Shown piece by piece: positions 28,420-37,060 of a stretch of DNA of 64,000 nucleotides. The translations under genes and the position numbers were made by a program. The DNA comes from UBA6059 sp040219045 (GTDB taxonomy: Bacteria; Bacteroidota; Bacteroidia; Cytophagales; Cyclobacteriaceae), in NCBI GenBank assembly GCA_965229505.1, contig OZ245881.1, positions 434,001-498,000 of the forward strand. Reading direction: 5' to 3'. Positions within the stretch are counted from its first letter, which is position 1; every line of letters begins with the position of its first letter. The notes under the pieces are model-generated. The model made no database searches and was not told where the DNA came from. It worked only from the letters and a program-made list of their open reading frames with translations.

Positions 28420-28513
28420 ACTTACGAAGTTTAGCTCGCCCTACCCAAAATGTCTAAGGGCATATAGTAGTCAGCCCTACCAGGTAGATTCGAATTTCAA
28501 AAACTTCGTAAGT
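28420..28513. repeat. Intergenic inverted repeat (13-bp arms)
   Basis: The perfect arms acttacgaagttt (28420-28432) and aaacttcgtaagt (28501-28513) bracket about 68 bp containing a shorter stem (gcccta...taagggc). It lies between two same-strand genes. The arms resemble the hairpin at 7696-7732, which suggests a small dispersed palindromic family. Confidence 0.6.
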
Positions 28514-28524
28514 GTCATAACAGA

Positions 28525-29616
28525 TCAGTCAAAAGCAAGCCCTTCCAAATCCCACTTCGCCTTCTGATCATACGAGATAAAACCTCTATGCACCGTCAGC
28601 GGTGAGTCAAAGTTATTCTCATAAAGCTGGCCGGTTCCCAAGCCTTGGGGCATGCCTACCGGAAATGATGCGGTGAACTGCGTGATTGCATTGAGTCCAA
28701 TATTAGATTCCAAGGCTGAAGTGATCCACCAATCGATTTGCTGATCTTCAGCAAGGCTGATCCACTCTCTGGTACTGGCCAGTCCGCCTATCAGGGTCGG
28801 CTTCAACACCAGGTAATGAGGCTTGATAAAGCGCAAGAGCTCACGCTTTTCTTCCAAGCCATGCACGCCAATAAGCTCCTCGTCCAGCGCTATGGGCACT
28901 TTCGAATGCTTGCAGATCATCTGCATAGCCTCCGGCTGATGCGGCATGATGGGCTGTTCGATGCTGTGGAGGTCGTACTGCGCGAGTCGCTTAAGTTTGG
29001 CCAGTGCTTCATTGGTCTGAAAAGCGCCATTCGCATCTACACGCAGCGTAATCTGATCCGCCGAGTAGCCTTTGCGTATGGTTTCCAGCAAGCCACATTC
29101 CGTGTCAAAGTCAATGGCTCCAATTTTTAGTTTGATACAGCGATATCCAGCCGCGAGCTTTTCATCTATCTGATCTTTCATCCACGACTCGTCCCCCATC
29201 CAGATCAGCCCGTTGATGGGCAAACGATCGCCTGAAGCCACCAGTCCATTTTTGAAGATCATGCGCTGACCTTCGTTCAGCAAGTCAAGCAACGCTGTTT
29301 CGAGACCAAATCTCAGTGCAGGTAGTTCCTTGGGTACCATCCGTCGAGCCAGATCATATACTTCCTCTTCAGATGTAGGCATGTCTTGTTGCTTCAGGTC
29401 TTGCGCAATCCTGTCGATGTAATGGTCGTATTCCTCATGATCATCTATGCTCAATCCTGCCAGAGGCCCGCACTCCCCCAGACCATACACCTCCGGGTGG
29501 TGGGACTCATGTACGTTGAGTATCCATGTTCTCTTCTCGGTAAGCTCCCCTCTGGAAGTCCCCGCCTTAAACTTAAATCTCAACACATGCTGCTTATGTC
29601 TCAGTACCAATGCCAT
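28525..29616 (-). CDS. menC: o-Succinylbenzoate synthase (MenC-like, enolase superfamily)
   Basis: 363 residues from the ATG at 29616 (MALVLRHKQ); a start at 29655 is possible but adds only a basic leader. Enolase-superfamily barrel with the catalytic Lys in CIKLKIG, metal ligands in RVDANGAF, SIEQP and ALDEEL, and a second Lys in LVLKPTLIGG. The pattern KLKIGAIDFDTE is typical of OSBS, which dehydrates SHCHC in menaquinone synthesis. Dipeptide epimerases are relatives, but the motif context favours MenC. No other men genes are nearby. Divergent from queA, sharing a 109-bp promoter region. Confidence 0.82.
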   Translation of the reverse strand: MALVLRHKQHVLRFKFKAGTSRGELTEKRTWILNVHESHHPEVYGLGECGPLAGLSIDDHEEYDHYIDRIAQDLKQQDMPTSEEEVYDLARRMVPKELPALRFGLETALLDLLNEGQRMIFKNGLVASGDRLPINGLIWMGDESWMKDQIDEKLAAGYRCIKLKIGAIDFDTECGLLETIRKGYSADQITLRVDANGAFQTNEALAKLKRLAQYDLHSIEQPIMPHQPEAMQMICKHSKVPIALDEELIGVHGLEEKRELLRFIKPHYLVLKPTLIGGLASTREWISLAEDQQIDWWITSALESNIGLNAITQFTASFPVGMPQGLGTGQLYENNFDSPLTVHRGFISYDQKAKWDLEGLAFD

Positions 29617-29725
29617 AGTTAATCGTCTTCTTTTACCTTTGCCAAAGGTAAGCATTCACCTACAGCGACGGGTATATTTTCAGGCCCGTATCTCATTGCT
29701 TCATCTATCGATAATTATTCAATCA

Positions 29726-30937
29726 ATGCCTGAAAAAAGTATCCCGTCCATCGACTTATCCAGCTACACCTACGACCTACCGGAAAACAGAATAGCCAAG
29801 TTTCCGATAGGTCAACGAGACCAATCGAAGCTACTCGTCTATCGCAGCGGTGCTATAACCGAAAAGGTATTTCAACAGCTCAAAGATGAGGTAGCCCCCG
29901 GCACGACATTGGTTTTCAATAATACCAGAGTCATTCCCGCTCGGCTCTATTTTGAGAAGGATACGGGTGCCAAAATTGAAATATTCCTGCTGCATCCTAT
30001 CGCTCCTTCACCATTGGTGCCTGTGGCCATGGAAGCCATAGGTGACTCGACCTGGCACTGCATGATAGGCAATAGTAAACGCTGGAAAACCGATCAATCC
30101 CTTACCAGAATCCTTGACATCAATGGTCAGCAGATACAAGTAACAGCCAAAAGAGGGACCACAGACAGAGAAGTATTGCTAAGCTGGACGGGTGAGGAAA
30201 TAAGGTTTGTGGATATCGTGGAAGCCGCGGGTCAGGTACCCCTTCCACCCTATCTCAATCGGGCCGCCAACGATGATGATAAACCAAGGTATCAGACGGT
30301 CTACTCTGAGAAGGATGGCGCGGTTGCGGCCCCTACCGCTGGACTGCATTTTACGCCGGAGGTGCTTTCAGCATTAGCAGCTAAGGGAGTGAAAGAGGAG
30401 TTTTTGACACTCCATGTCAGTGCCGGCACTTTCCAACCCATCAAGGTAGATGACGTCACGGAACACCCGATGCACTCCGAGCAGATCGTGATTTCGGAGA
30501 GCAACTTGCAGAACCTTATCAAGTCCGAAAAGATCATTCCGGTAGGTACGACCTCTATGCGAACACTGGAGTCGCTGTATTGGTATGGTGTGAAATTGCT
30601 CCATGGCGATGACACCACTTTTGCGGTAGCAAAGCTGGCACCTTATCAGCATTACAACAGGCTGCCTGGTCGCAATCAGGCATTTGAGGCCGTGCTCGAT
30701 CACATGCAAAAGCAGCAAAAAAATGAGTTGATCGGTGAGACGGAAATCTTCATCTTCCCGGGATATGAATTCAAGGTTTGTGATGCGTTGATCACCAACT
30801 TCCATCAGCCGGGATCTACACTCATCCTGCTCGTAGCGGCATTTATCGGAGAGGATTGGCAAAAGGTGTATCAATATGCACTCGACAATGAATTTAGATT
30901 TTTGAGCTACGGAGATAGCTCGATATTGATACCTTAG
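29726..30937 (+). CDS. queA: S-adenosylmethionine:tRNA ribosyltransferase-isomerase
   Basis: 403 residues from the ATG at 29726 (MPEKSIPSIDL); sequence upstream in this frame is antisense to menC and is not coding. QueA transfers and rearranges the ribose of SAM onto 7-aminomethyl-deazaguanine in tRNA, the penultimate step to queuosine. Family motifs: LPENRIAKFPIGQRDQSKLL, LVFNNTRVIPARL, VPLPPYLNR, AVAAPTAGLHFT, LHVSAGTFQPI and TNFHQPGSTLILLVAAF. It is somewhat longer than the roughly 350-residue E. coli enzyme because of an insert before the C-terminal part, as in many Bacteroidota homologues. Confidence 0.93.
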   Translation: MPEKSIPSIDLSSYTYDLPENRIAKFPIGQRDQSKLLVYRSGAITEKVFQQLKDEVAPGTTLVFNNTRVIPARLYFEKDTGAKIEIFLLHPIAPSPLVPVAMEAIGDSTWHCMIGNSKRWKTDQSLTRILDINGQQIQVTAKRGTTDREVLLSWTGEEIRFVDIVEAAGQVPLPPYLNRAANDDDKPRYQTVYSEKDGAVAAPTAGLHFTPEVLSALAAKGVKEEFLTLHVSAGTFQPIKVDDVTEHPMHSEQIVISESNLQNLIKSEKIIPVGTTSMRTLESLYWYGVKLLHGDDTTFAVAKLAPYQHYNRLPGRNQAFEAVLDHMQKQQKNELIGETEIFIFPGYEFKVCDALITNFHQPGSTLILLVAAFIGEDWQKVYQYALDNEFRFLSYGDSSILIP

Positions 30938-30945
30938 TCAGAACC

Positions 30946-30971
30946 AACACTTGAACTAATTTTCAGGTGTT
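30946..30971 (+). terminator. Possible queA terminator
   Basis: The stem aacacttga/tcaggtgtt (one G-T pair) with an 8-nt loop lies 9 bp past the queA stop and is followed by the T-rich tagctattatatttt. A competing longer pairing (accaacact with agtgttggt at 30986-30994) is also possible. Confidence 0.4.
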
Positions 30972-31191
30972 AGCTATTATATTTTAGTGTTGGTATTGAA
31001 CGATTCTGCTCGACACTGTAAATAGCAGTTGCGATGCACGTCGTGTCTAAATTTAGCCGAGAAGTAAAGAGCTCCATCAGCAAAAAGTCCAAGAATTCCC
31101 CCAAACAGGGTGATTGATTTGAATGTTATCGATAGGCTTATTTGTGTTGTACATAATGTTTTTTTGAATGTTAGGTTTAATTATGATCATT

Positions 31192-32205
31192 ATGGAAATA
31201 AAATACCCCCCTCTTTGGCATCTTCTAAAGTCATCAGCACTATTTGCAGTTTTGACAATTGCGTTTGGTTGTTCAGAAGAGGAGTCAACACAGACATCCA
31301 TTATACATCCTCAGGCCCGAGACCTGGTCGATCTATTCATTGAAGAAGCAGAAAAGAGAAACGTAGAGCTCGATTTAAGAGGCCTCAGAGTTGAGTTTAC
31401 GAACGAAACCGAAATTGGTGGTAGTCCGTTCTGCGGAATCGCGCTCAAAACGTCCCCAAATGCATTAGTGAGGATTAGCCAACCTTGCTGGGATCCATAT
31501 TCTGATTCTGAAAAAGAAATTCTCATCCTGCATGAGCTTGGCCATGCACTTCTATCGAGACCTCATCTTGATGCAGAGTTTGATAACGGCTTAGCTGTAA
31601 GTATGATGAACAGCAATCCTTACAATATCTACAACCAATGGACATTGAACCTACGTGATTATTACATTGATGAACTGTTTGGTGCCCATGAAGGGCCTCC
31701 TGATTGGGCTGAGAGAAACGAAAATAGTAGGGTTGTATTTGAAGAGAATTTCGAGTCTATTGGATCCTGGGAGCTTACCAACAACCTGGGCGAATCACCC
31801 GCACCACACATTACCGGCGCACTTGATAGTGCCAGGTCATGGCTTGAACTTAGGAGTAGTGACAATACTGTTTCAGAGAATTCCCATTATTGGCGTTTAC
31901 GATTAGAGGATCTTGATATAGCTCCTGATTCCGAACTAGAGTTACGCGCAAGGGTCAGAGGCCAGGACATAAGTGGAGAAGGTATAGTTGTGTCAATGAG
32001 GGGGGACGCTATTGATGTAAGCACCAGTATAACGTTTGACCTCCAGTTAATCGAAGAACAAGGAGACTTTGGCTTTCAAAGGGTTAATCTGAGAATACCT
32101 TACTATACCTCAGCAGTTGACAGGCTGACTATCTTCTTTGTGATGAGATCCAACACAAGTGGTACAGCTTATTTGACAGATTTGGAACTAGTTGAGTGGT
32201 ACTAG
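31192..32205 (+). CDS. Lipoprotein with HExxH zinc-protease-like motif
   Basis: 337 residues from the ATG at 31192 (MEIKYPPLW). A lipoprotein signal ends in FGC with acidic residues after it. A short alpha/beta domain carries ILHELGHALL at about residue 113, the HExxH form used by zinc metallopeptidases, followed by His in SRPHLD and a NGLAVSMMNSN turn that could supply the third ligand. The second half (about 185-337) looks like a jelly-roll carbohydrate-binding-type domain (FEENFESIGSWEL...). The family is not recognised. Its end overlaps the next gene, so they form one operon. Confidence 0.65.
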   Translation: MEIKYPPLWHLLKSSALFAVLTIAFGCSEEESTQTSIIHPQARDLVDLFIEEAEKRNVELDLRGLRVEFTNETEIGGSPFCGIALKTSPNALVRISQPCWDPYSDSEKEILILHELGHALLSRPHLDAEFDNGLAVSMMNSNPYNIYNQWTLNLRDYYIDELFGAHEGPPDWAERNENSRVVFEENFESIGSWELTNNLGESPAPHITGALDSARSWLELRSSDNTVSENSHYWRLRLEDLDIAPDSELELRARVRGQDISGEGIVVSMRGDAIDVSTSITFDLQLIEEQGDFGFQRVNLRIPYYTSAVDRLTIFFVMRSNTSGTAYLTDLELVEWY

Positions 32206-34315
32206 CGTGTATACGATCATTTTATATCCCTTTTTTTTACTCAGCTTCTTCATACGTACATTATTCCCCTTTACGGATGAAGCTAAGTTCGCACGATGGG
32301 TGGAGCGGTACCGGGCATATCGTGAGTTGATACCCATTGAGAAAATCTATGTTCATATTGATCAGACGGGCTACTACCCGGGTGAGGAATTGTATTTTGC
32401 GGTGCACACACTTAATGGCATGACCAATCGATATGACTCTGCCTTAAGCGTGACGGCCTACCTTGAGATCATTAATCAAGATGACAGCATTGTGATACGG
32501 AAACCTGTGCGCTTAGATGGCGGTAAATCGTATGGTATACTTAATCTTGATTCGTTAAAGCCCAATGCACCTTATCGGCTCAGAGCGTACACCACTTGGA
32601 TGAAAAATTTCGGGCCTCTAGGGTTTTTCGAACAGCCCTTTGCCATAGTCACACCAGATATGAAAGGTGTATTATCGGTTGATCCAATAGTTACTAAAGC
32701 CGAATACACCTCCGATCACTTGACAATGCTGACATCCAATCCTGAGTGGTTTCAACTGCAATATGATCATGGGGATCAATCAAATAGCATGCAGGAGTTA
32801 CTACTGGTAGTCGAAGGACAACAGCACATCGCCTACTCCGCGATCATGACTGTGGAGGATGGGGCAAGTGCGGCTGCAATCAAAAAAACCAAACTGCCTC
32901 TAGGTTACATTCGGGTAAGTGTATTGAACCGGCACCTTGATGTCATGGATCAACTTGTGCTCTACAACGATCATGAGTCTGTAAATTACCAATTGAATGA
33001 GTTAATCCAACTTTCTGGTAAGAGAACATCCCATTCGCTTCAATTAACCCTCAAAGATGAACGCGGAGCGCCGATTAACGGATCTTTTTCTGTCGCTCTT
33101 AGGCATAAAGTGGAGGACGGGGTGTCACGTTTTAGCATGAGACGGTTCTTGGGTAGTGTATACCAAAATCGCAATCGCCAGGGAACAAGTCCAGAGGTTA
33201 ACTGGCTTGACTTATCACAACAATTTGAGCTCAAAGACCTTGACACCTTTCACTATATGGAACGTACCATGGCGCTCGGTGGCTTGGCGCTCAAGCCCAA
33301 CGGCAAACCAAAAAATGCGGTAGACATCAAGATGTTTGTCAATGCCAAAGTGCCGTTCTATGCTGAATCGCAAACAGACAATAAGGGATTGTACGTCATG
33401 GATGAGATATACTTCGAAGACGAGGCAGATATCATCTTATCAGAAGCAAACAACCGGCTGATGAAGTTTGACATTTATCCGCTTTGGCCCGAGCCCGCAC
33501 CTGTATCATCATACCCGTTGAGCGTCAAAATAGTACCTCATTCATTGACAGAAACCAGCAATTTTTCTATCAAAGTTGATGAAATGTATAAACTTCAAGC
33601 TGATGACATCATACTTGAAGAGGTTGAGATCAAAGCACATCAAGAGCGATATAATCTTAGAAAAGGGGTAGCCAGACTTTATGGTAGAAGTGAGATAACG
33701 ATCGATAGAGAAGATGTCAACTTTAATAGTGGCCTCTACGCCAGTGCTTTCCAGATCCTTGCAGGAAGGGTATCATCATATATTCCTCCCCCGAGAGGAG
33801 GAGCCGGGGGGATGTTTGTGAGAGCAGGTGGTCAATCATCAACGGGACCTCTCTGTCTACTCAATGGTGTACCTACTACTTGCGAAAGCCTCGCATTGAT
33901 ACCGGTTCAGCTAATCAGTTCAATAGATGCGTCTCCTAAGGCTACAACCATTTTTGGTGGTCGTGGAGCTAATGGATTTATTGCTGTTTACACTTTTGCT
34001 GCCGAGCCGAACAAGACGTTCCAAAGAGAAACCAACCCTTCAGCCCATACATTCTCGGTAGAGGGGTATCACCCTCAAGACTTACCAGAAATGCCTGATT
34101 ACGGCACCAAACAACCTGAGCATATGGTCCCAGACTATAGAAGGACGTTGTTTTGGAATCCACGGCTACCTACCGATGATTCTGGAACAATCAATTTTAC
34201 CTTCTTTATGAATGACTTACCTGATCTCGATTATGTGATTGAAGTAGAAGGAGTTGATAAAAATGGCAGATTCGTTAGTTTACAGGTACCGCTCTACTCA
34301 AAAGATACGGAATGA
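32192..34315 (+). CDS. MG2-like/TonB-plug surface protein
   Basis: 707 residues. The start is uncertain: TTG at 32192 overlaps the previous gene by 14 bp, while GTG at 32207 would avoid the overlap. After a hydrophobic leader come a macroglobulin MG2-like region (about 45-150; IYVHIDQTGYYPGEELYFAV), more beta domains and a carboxypeptidase-regulatory-like segment (GLALKPNGKPKNAV). A TonB-receptor plug-like domain lies near 525-600 (GMFVRAGG, PLCLLNGVP, IFGGRGANGFIAVYT) and a final beta domain ends the protein. There is no outer-membrane barrel. This architecture is common in Bacteroidota and is linked to envelope transport or polymer handling, but its role is not defined. Confidence 0.75.
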   Translation: MSGTSVYTIILYPFFLLSFFIRTLFPFTDEAKFARWVERYRAYRELIPIEKIYVHIDQTGYYPGEELYFAVHTLNGMTNRYDSALSVTAYLEIINQDDSIVIRKPVRLDGGKSYGILNLDSLKPNAPYRLRAYTTWMKNFGPLGFFEQPFAIVTPDMKGVLSVDPIVTKAEYTSDHLTMLTSNPEWFQLQYDHGDQSNSMQELLLVVEGQQHIAYSAIMTVEDGASAAAIKKTKLPLGYIRVSVLNRHLDVMDQLVLYNDHESVNYQLNELIQLSGKRTSHSLQLTLKDERGAPINGSFSVALRHKVEDGVSRFSMRRFLGSVYQNRNRQGTSPEVNWLDLSQQFELKDLDTFHYMERTMALGGLALKPNGKPKNAVDIKMFVNAKVPFYAESQTDNKGLYVMDEIYFEDEADIILSEANNRLMKFDIYPLWPEPAPVSSYPLSVKIVPHSLTETSNFSIKVDEMYKLQADDIILEEVEIKAHQERYNLRKGVARLYGRSEITIDREDVNFNSGLYASAFQILAGRVSSYIPPPRGGAGGMFVRAGGQSSTGPLCLLNGVPTTCESLALIPVQLISSIDASPKATTIFGGRGANGFIAVYTFAAEPNKTFQRETNPSAHTFSVEGYHPQDLPEMPDYGTKQPEHMVPDYRRTLFWNPRLPTDDSGTINFTFFMNDLPDLDYVIEVEGVDKNGRFVSLQVPLYSKDTE

Positions 34316-34836
34316 GAAAACTCCTACTCTATATCGCCACGAGTCTCGACGGCTATATTGCCGCGACGGATGGATCTGTGGACTGGCTGGAAAGCATCCC
34401 CAATCCGGATAAGAGCGATTATGGATACTCAGCGTTCTATGAGTCCATCAGCACGACGCTCATGGGTAATGCTACTTATCAGCAAGTATTGGGTTTTGGC
34501 GACTTCCCTTATCAGGGAAAGGAAAACTATGTATTCTCAAGACAGTCACACCCGTCCACTGAGCATGTACAATTCGTAAACCAAGATCCGGCAGCCTTTG
34601 TCAGTGGTTTGAAAGATCAGCAGGGAGGTGACATTTGGCTGGTAGGTGGTGGTCAACTCAATACCCTGATGTTGGATGCCGGGTTGATTGACGAGATCTT
34701 ATTGTTTCAAATGCCCATTGTGATAGGAGCTGGCATTGCACTATTCCCAGGCGCACGGATGACTACTCCTCTCGAACTACTGACCTGTACAAGCTATGCC
34801 AGTGGAGTGTCATTACTTCATTATGCACTTGGCTAA
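34312..34836 (+). CDS. RibD C-terminal/dihydrofolate-reductase-like protein
   Basis: 174 residues. The ATG overlaps the previous stop by 4 bp (ATGA), so it is translationally coupled. DHFR-fold features: MRKLLLYIATSLDGYIA (first strand, with Asp), MGNATYQQVL, and the NADPH-binding GGDIWLVGGGQL. It belongs to the YyaP/RibD_C group of small cytoplasmic reductases whose substrates are mostly unknown. The operon partners are two envelope proteins, which gives no clear metabolic clue. Confidence 0.85.
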   Translation: MRKLLLYIATSLDGYIAATDGSVDWLESIPNPDKSDYGYSAFYESISTTLMGNATYQQVLGFGDFPYQGKENYVFSRQSHPSTEHVQFVNQDPAAFVSGLKDQQGGDIWLVGGGQLNTLMLDAGLIDEILLFQMPIVIGAGIALFPGARMTTPLELLTCTSYASGVSLLHYALG

Positions 34837-34860
34837 GCGTTGATCATTTCGCTTTCACTA

Positions 34861-35062
34861 TATTAACCTGAGTTTGATTTTACAGATTATATTAATATTC
34901 TGATATTCAATTGATTTGTGCTTTTGTCAGTAAGTAGAACTGTTTCGAGAGCCTCAACATGACAATATTCGAAGAATTAACTGTCATATTGAGCTTGTCG
35001 AAATATCAATCAATTGAATATCAGAATATTTTGAAGGCATTTAGCTCGAACTCAAGTTATAT
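34861..35062. repeat. About 200-bp nested palindromic element
   Basis: Perfect 23-bp inverted arms, 34894-34916 and 35008-35030 (core ctgatattcaattgatt), are extended outward by imperfect pairing to about 34861 and 35062. Inside them, a second pair (34942-34966 against 34980-35004) matches at 19 of 25 positions. The inner 25-nt sequence at 34980-35004 recurs exactly, inverted, at 61508-61532. It fits a MITE- or REPIN-like element and fills the whole gap between two plus-strand genes. Confidence 0.8.
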
Positions 35063-35070
35063 TAGTAGCT

Positions 35071-35982
35071 ATGGAGTCTATTAAGGAGTTCCTCACTTTC
35101 TTAAGTGAATACGCGGAAGAGGCGAGAAACCTATTCTCAAGTCCACTTTTCAGCTTTGGTGAAGGATCTATCAGTCTAAGCACTATCATTTATTTTGTTT
35201 TCTCTTTTTGGCTCCTGTTCTTCATTTCCTCAAGAGTCAGGAGGTTGCTGACAACCAAGGTCCTCGCTAACGCCAATTTCGAGCTGGGCTTGAGGGAAAC
35301 CATTGGCAGTGCCACGAGACTGGTAATCATAGTCATTGGTTCGATCGTCATCATTCAGTCTGCAGGTATTGACCTCAGTGCCCTGAGTCTGCTGGCTGGT
35401 GCATTAGGGGTAGGCATTGGTTTTGGATTGCAGAACATTACTGACAACAGCATTTCCGGTCTCATTATACTATTTGAGAAACCGATCAAGGTCGGTGATC
35501 GAATAGAGGTTGGGGATGTGAATGGTGATGTGTTGAGCATTTCAGTAAGATCCACTACCATCCTGACCAATGACAATATCTCGATCATCGTACCCAACTC
35601 GGAGTTTATCTCCAGGCAGGTGATCAACTGGAGCCACAACGACCGCAACATCCGGTTCCGCATTCCGGTAGGTGTGAGCTACAATGAAGATCCAGAAAAG
35701 ATCAAAGCGATCCTCCTTAGCGTAGCTGATGACAATCCCAATGTCCTGAAAAACCCCGGACCTCAGGTCATTTTTGATGGTTTCGGTGATAGTTCACTGG
35801 ATTTTATGCTTGCAGTGTGGACCAGCACATATATTGCCCGGCCCAGGATACTCAAGAGTGACTTGTATTTTGAGATATTCAAGCGATTTAAAACTGCAGG
35901 GGTCGAGATTCCATTCCCGCAGCGGGACATCCACATCCGATCTACTGTCGAGACACAACCCAACGAAATCAAAGGGCGTTAG
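35071..35982 (+). CDS. MscS-family mechanosensitive channel
   Basis: 303 residues. Three membrane helices are visible (about 27-52, 75-100 and 105-125). The third is Gly/Ala-rich and pore-lining (LSLLAGALGVGIGFGLQNI), as in MscS. The beta domain follows (PIKVGDRIEVGDVNGDVLSIS..., VPNSEFISRQVINWS), then the mixed alpha/beta C-terminal domain. Such channels open under membrane tension and release solutes during osmotic downshock. It is of the short MscS type and monocistronic; the palindromic element ends 9 bp before its start. Confidence 0.93.
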   Translation: MESIKEFLTFLSEYAEEARNLFSSPLFSFGEGSISLSTIIYFVFSFWLLFFISSRVRRLLTTKVLANANFELGLRETIGSATRLVIIVIGSIVIIQSAGIDLSALSLLAGALGVGIGFGLQNITDNSISGLIILFEKPIKVGDRIEVGDVNGDVLSISVRSTTILTNDNISIIVPNSEFISRQVINWSHNDRNIRFRIPVGVSYNEDPEKIKAILLSVADDNPNVLKNPGPQVIFDGFGDSSLDFMLAVWTSTYIARPRILKSDLYFEIFKRFKTAGVEIPFPQRDIHIRSTVETQPNEIKGR

Positions 35983-36019
35983 TAGTATCCTTAATCTTTA
36001 TTAGCGAAATTTGCGGCTT

Positions 36020-36517
36020 ATGAGACCAAGCGCACGCTTCATTTTCAAGTTTATCATTGTCCATCTGGTGACCTATATCGTCACGGGCCTTATCGCGTTC
36101 AGCACCTTCATGAAAGGTCTCTACACAGGACCCGATGCATTGTTTGCATCCTTCCTGGTGACGCCCGCCGATCCTGAACTCTGGAGTGCTATGCTGACCA
36201 AAATGATCCCTATCCAGTTGATCAGGGGGCTTTTGCTCGGGATGGTGTTTTACAGTTTGTCTAAGTACCTCAAGCGCATGAGTCTGCGAAGAAGGTTCAT
36301 CATGTTCATGGGCTTTTACTTCCTCGTAGGATTCCTGGCAGGTCCGGCCATAGGACCCGGAACATTGGAGGGCATGGTATATATGCTACCGAAATTCAGC
36401 CCTGATGGTCATGTCAAAGTATTTGGTGAAATGGCACTACAGTCGGTACTGCTCAGTGCCTGGATGGCTAAGTGGATGAGAACTACTCCACTGCCAGAGT
36501 CTGCCGAGCGTGACTAA
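36020..36517 (+). CDS. Four-helix inner-membrane protein of unknown function
   Basis: 165 residues from the ATG at 36020 (MRPSARFIFKF); a TTG three codons earlier is less likely. Hydropathy suggests four membrane helices (about 8-30, 60-85, 95-118 and 135-155) with basic cytoplasmic loops (KYLKRMSLRRR). A Gly/Pro-rich stretch, VGFLAGPAIGPGTLEG, sits in helix 3. I do not recognise the family. Its stop overlaps the stop of the convergent TerB-like gene by 4 bp. Confidence 0.7.
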   Translation: MRPSARFIFKFIIVHLVTYIVTGLIAFSTFMKGLYTGPDALFASFLVTPADPELWSAMLTKMIPIQLIRGLLLGMVFYSLSKYLKRMSLRRRFIMFMGFYFLVGFLAGPAIGPGTLEGMVYMLPKFSPDGHVKVFGEMALQSVLLSAWMAKWMRTTPLPESAERD

Positions 36518-36906
36518 ATGATCCCCATTTCATAGGCGGACCTCTTCACTACCTCACTACTATCGTGGCGATGATCCGTCAGGTATTGGATGAGGTCACG
36601 TGAAAAACCCAACTTATCCGCCACCGACTGGCAAAAGGCAATTTCTTTTTTATGAATAATGCCGTCTACCAGCATCATCTGAATGCAGTCATAGATCGAC
36701 TGAAACTTCAAATCAAGATCAAGTCCAATGGCATCCAGATCTTCAATCTCGTCCGGTTCTTCAATTAACTCATCAATGGTCTGAGTCGGTAGGCCATAGT
36801 CCTGACCTATGTTTCGGATCATGTCCTCCTCTACTACCGCAAAAGTATCATCCACCTTTGCGAGATGCACCAATAGACTGAGATGAGCTCTCTGTGCTGT
36901 TTCCAT
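36514..36906 (-). CDS. TerB-like helical protein
   Basis: 130 residues from the ATG at 36906 (METAQRAHLSLLV); an upstream in-frame ATG at 36960 is possible. All-helical and acidic, with two similar halves (LLVHLAKVDDTFAVVEEDMI and MLVDGIIHKKEIAFCQSVA). Each half has the A/VDG-x-I/F-x-x-x-E pattern of TerB-type (tellurite resistance/DjlA-like) domains, in which these acidic residues bind metal. The role is unclear; many Bacteroidota carry single-domain copies. The assignment rests on the pattern only. Confidence 0.6.
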   Translation of the reverse strand: METAQRAHLSLLVHLAKVDDTFAVVEEDMIRNIGQDYGLPTQTIDELIEEPDEIEDLDAIGLDLDLKFQSIYDCIQMMLVDGIIHKKEIAFCQSVADKLGFSRDLIQYLTDHRHDSSEVVKRSAYEMGII

Positions 36907-37060
36907 ATTCCATACTAGCTGTAAAATATGAATATAGCAATATTCTAATTGATTATTCAAATAGCGATAGACTTATTCTGTCTATCAGGGTCAAAGCTCG
37001 ACCAACAGCGATATATCATCCATAAAAGACCTTATCGTACTGCCCTGGTATTGACCTGAT

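Noticed and set aside
29447..29725. N-terminal extension of queA
   Set aside because: The 93 extra codons are antisense to menC, and QueA homology begins at the ATG at 29726.
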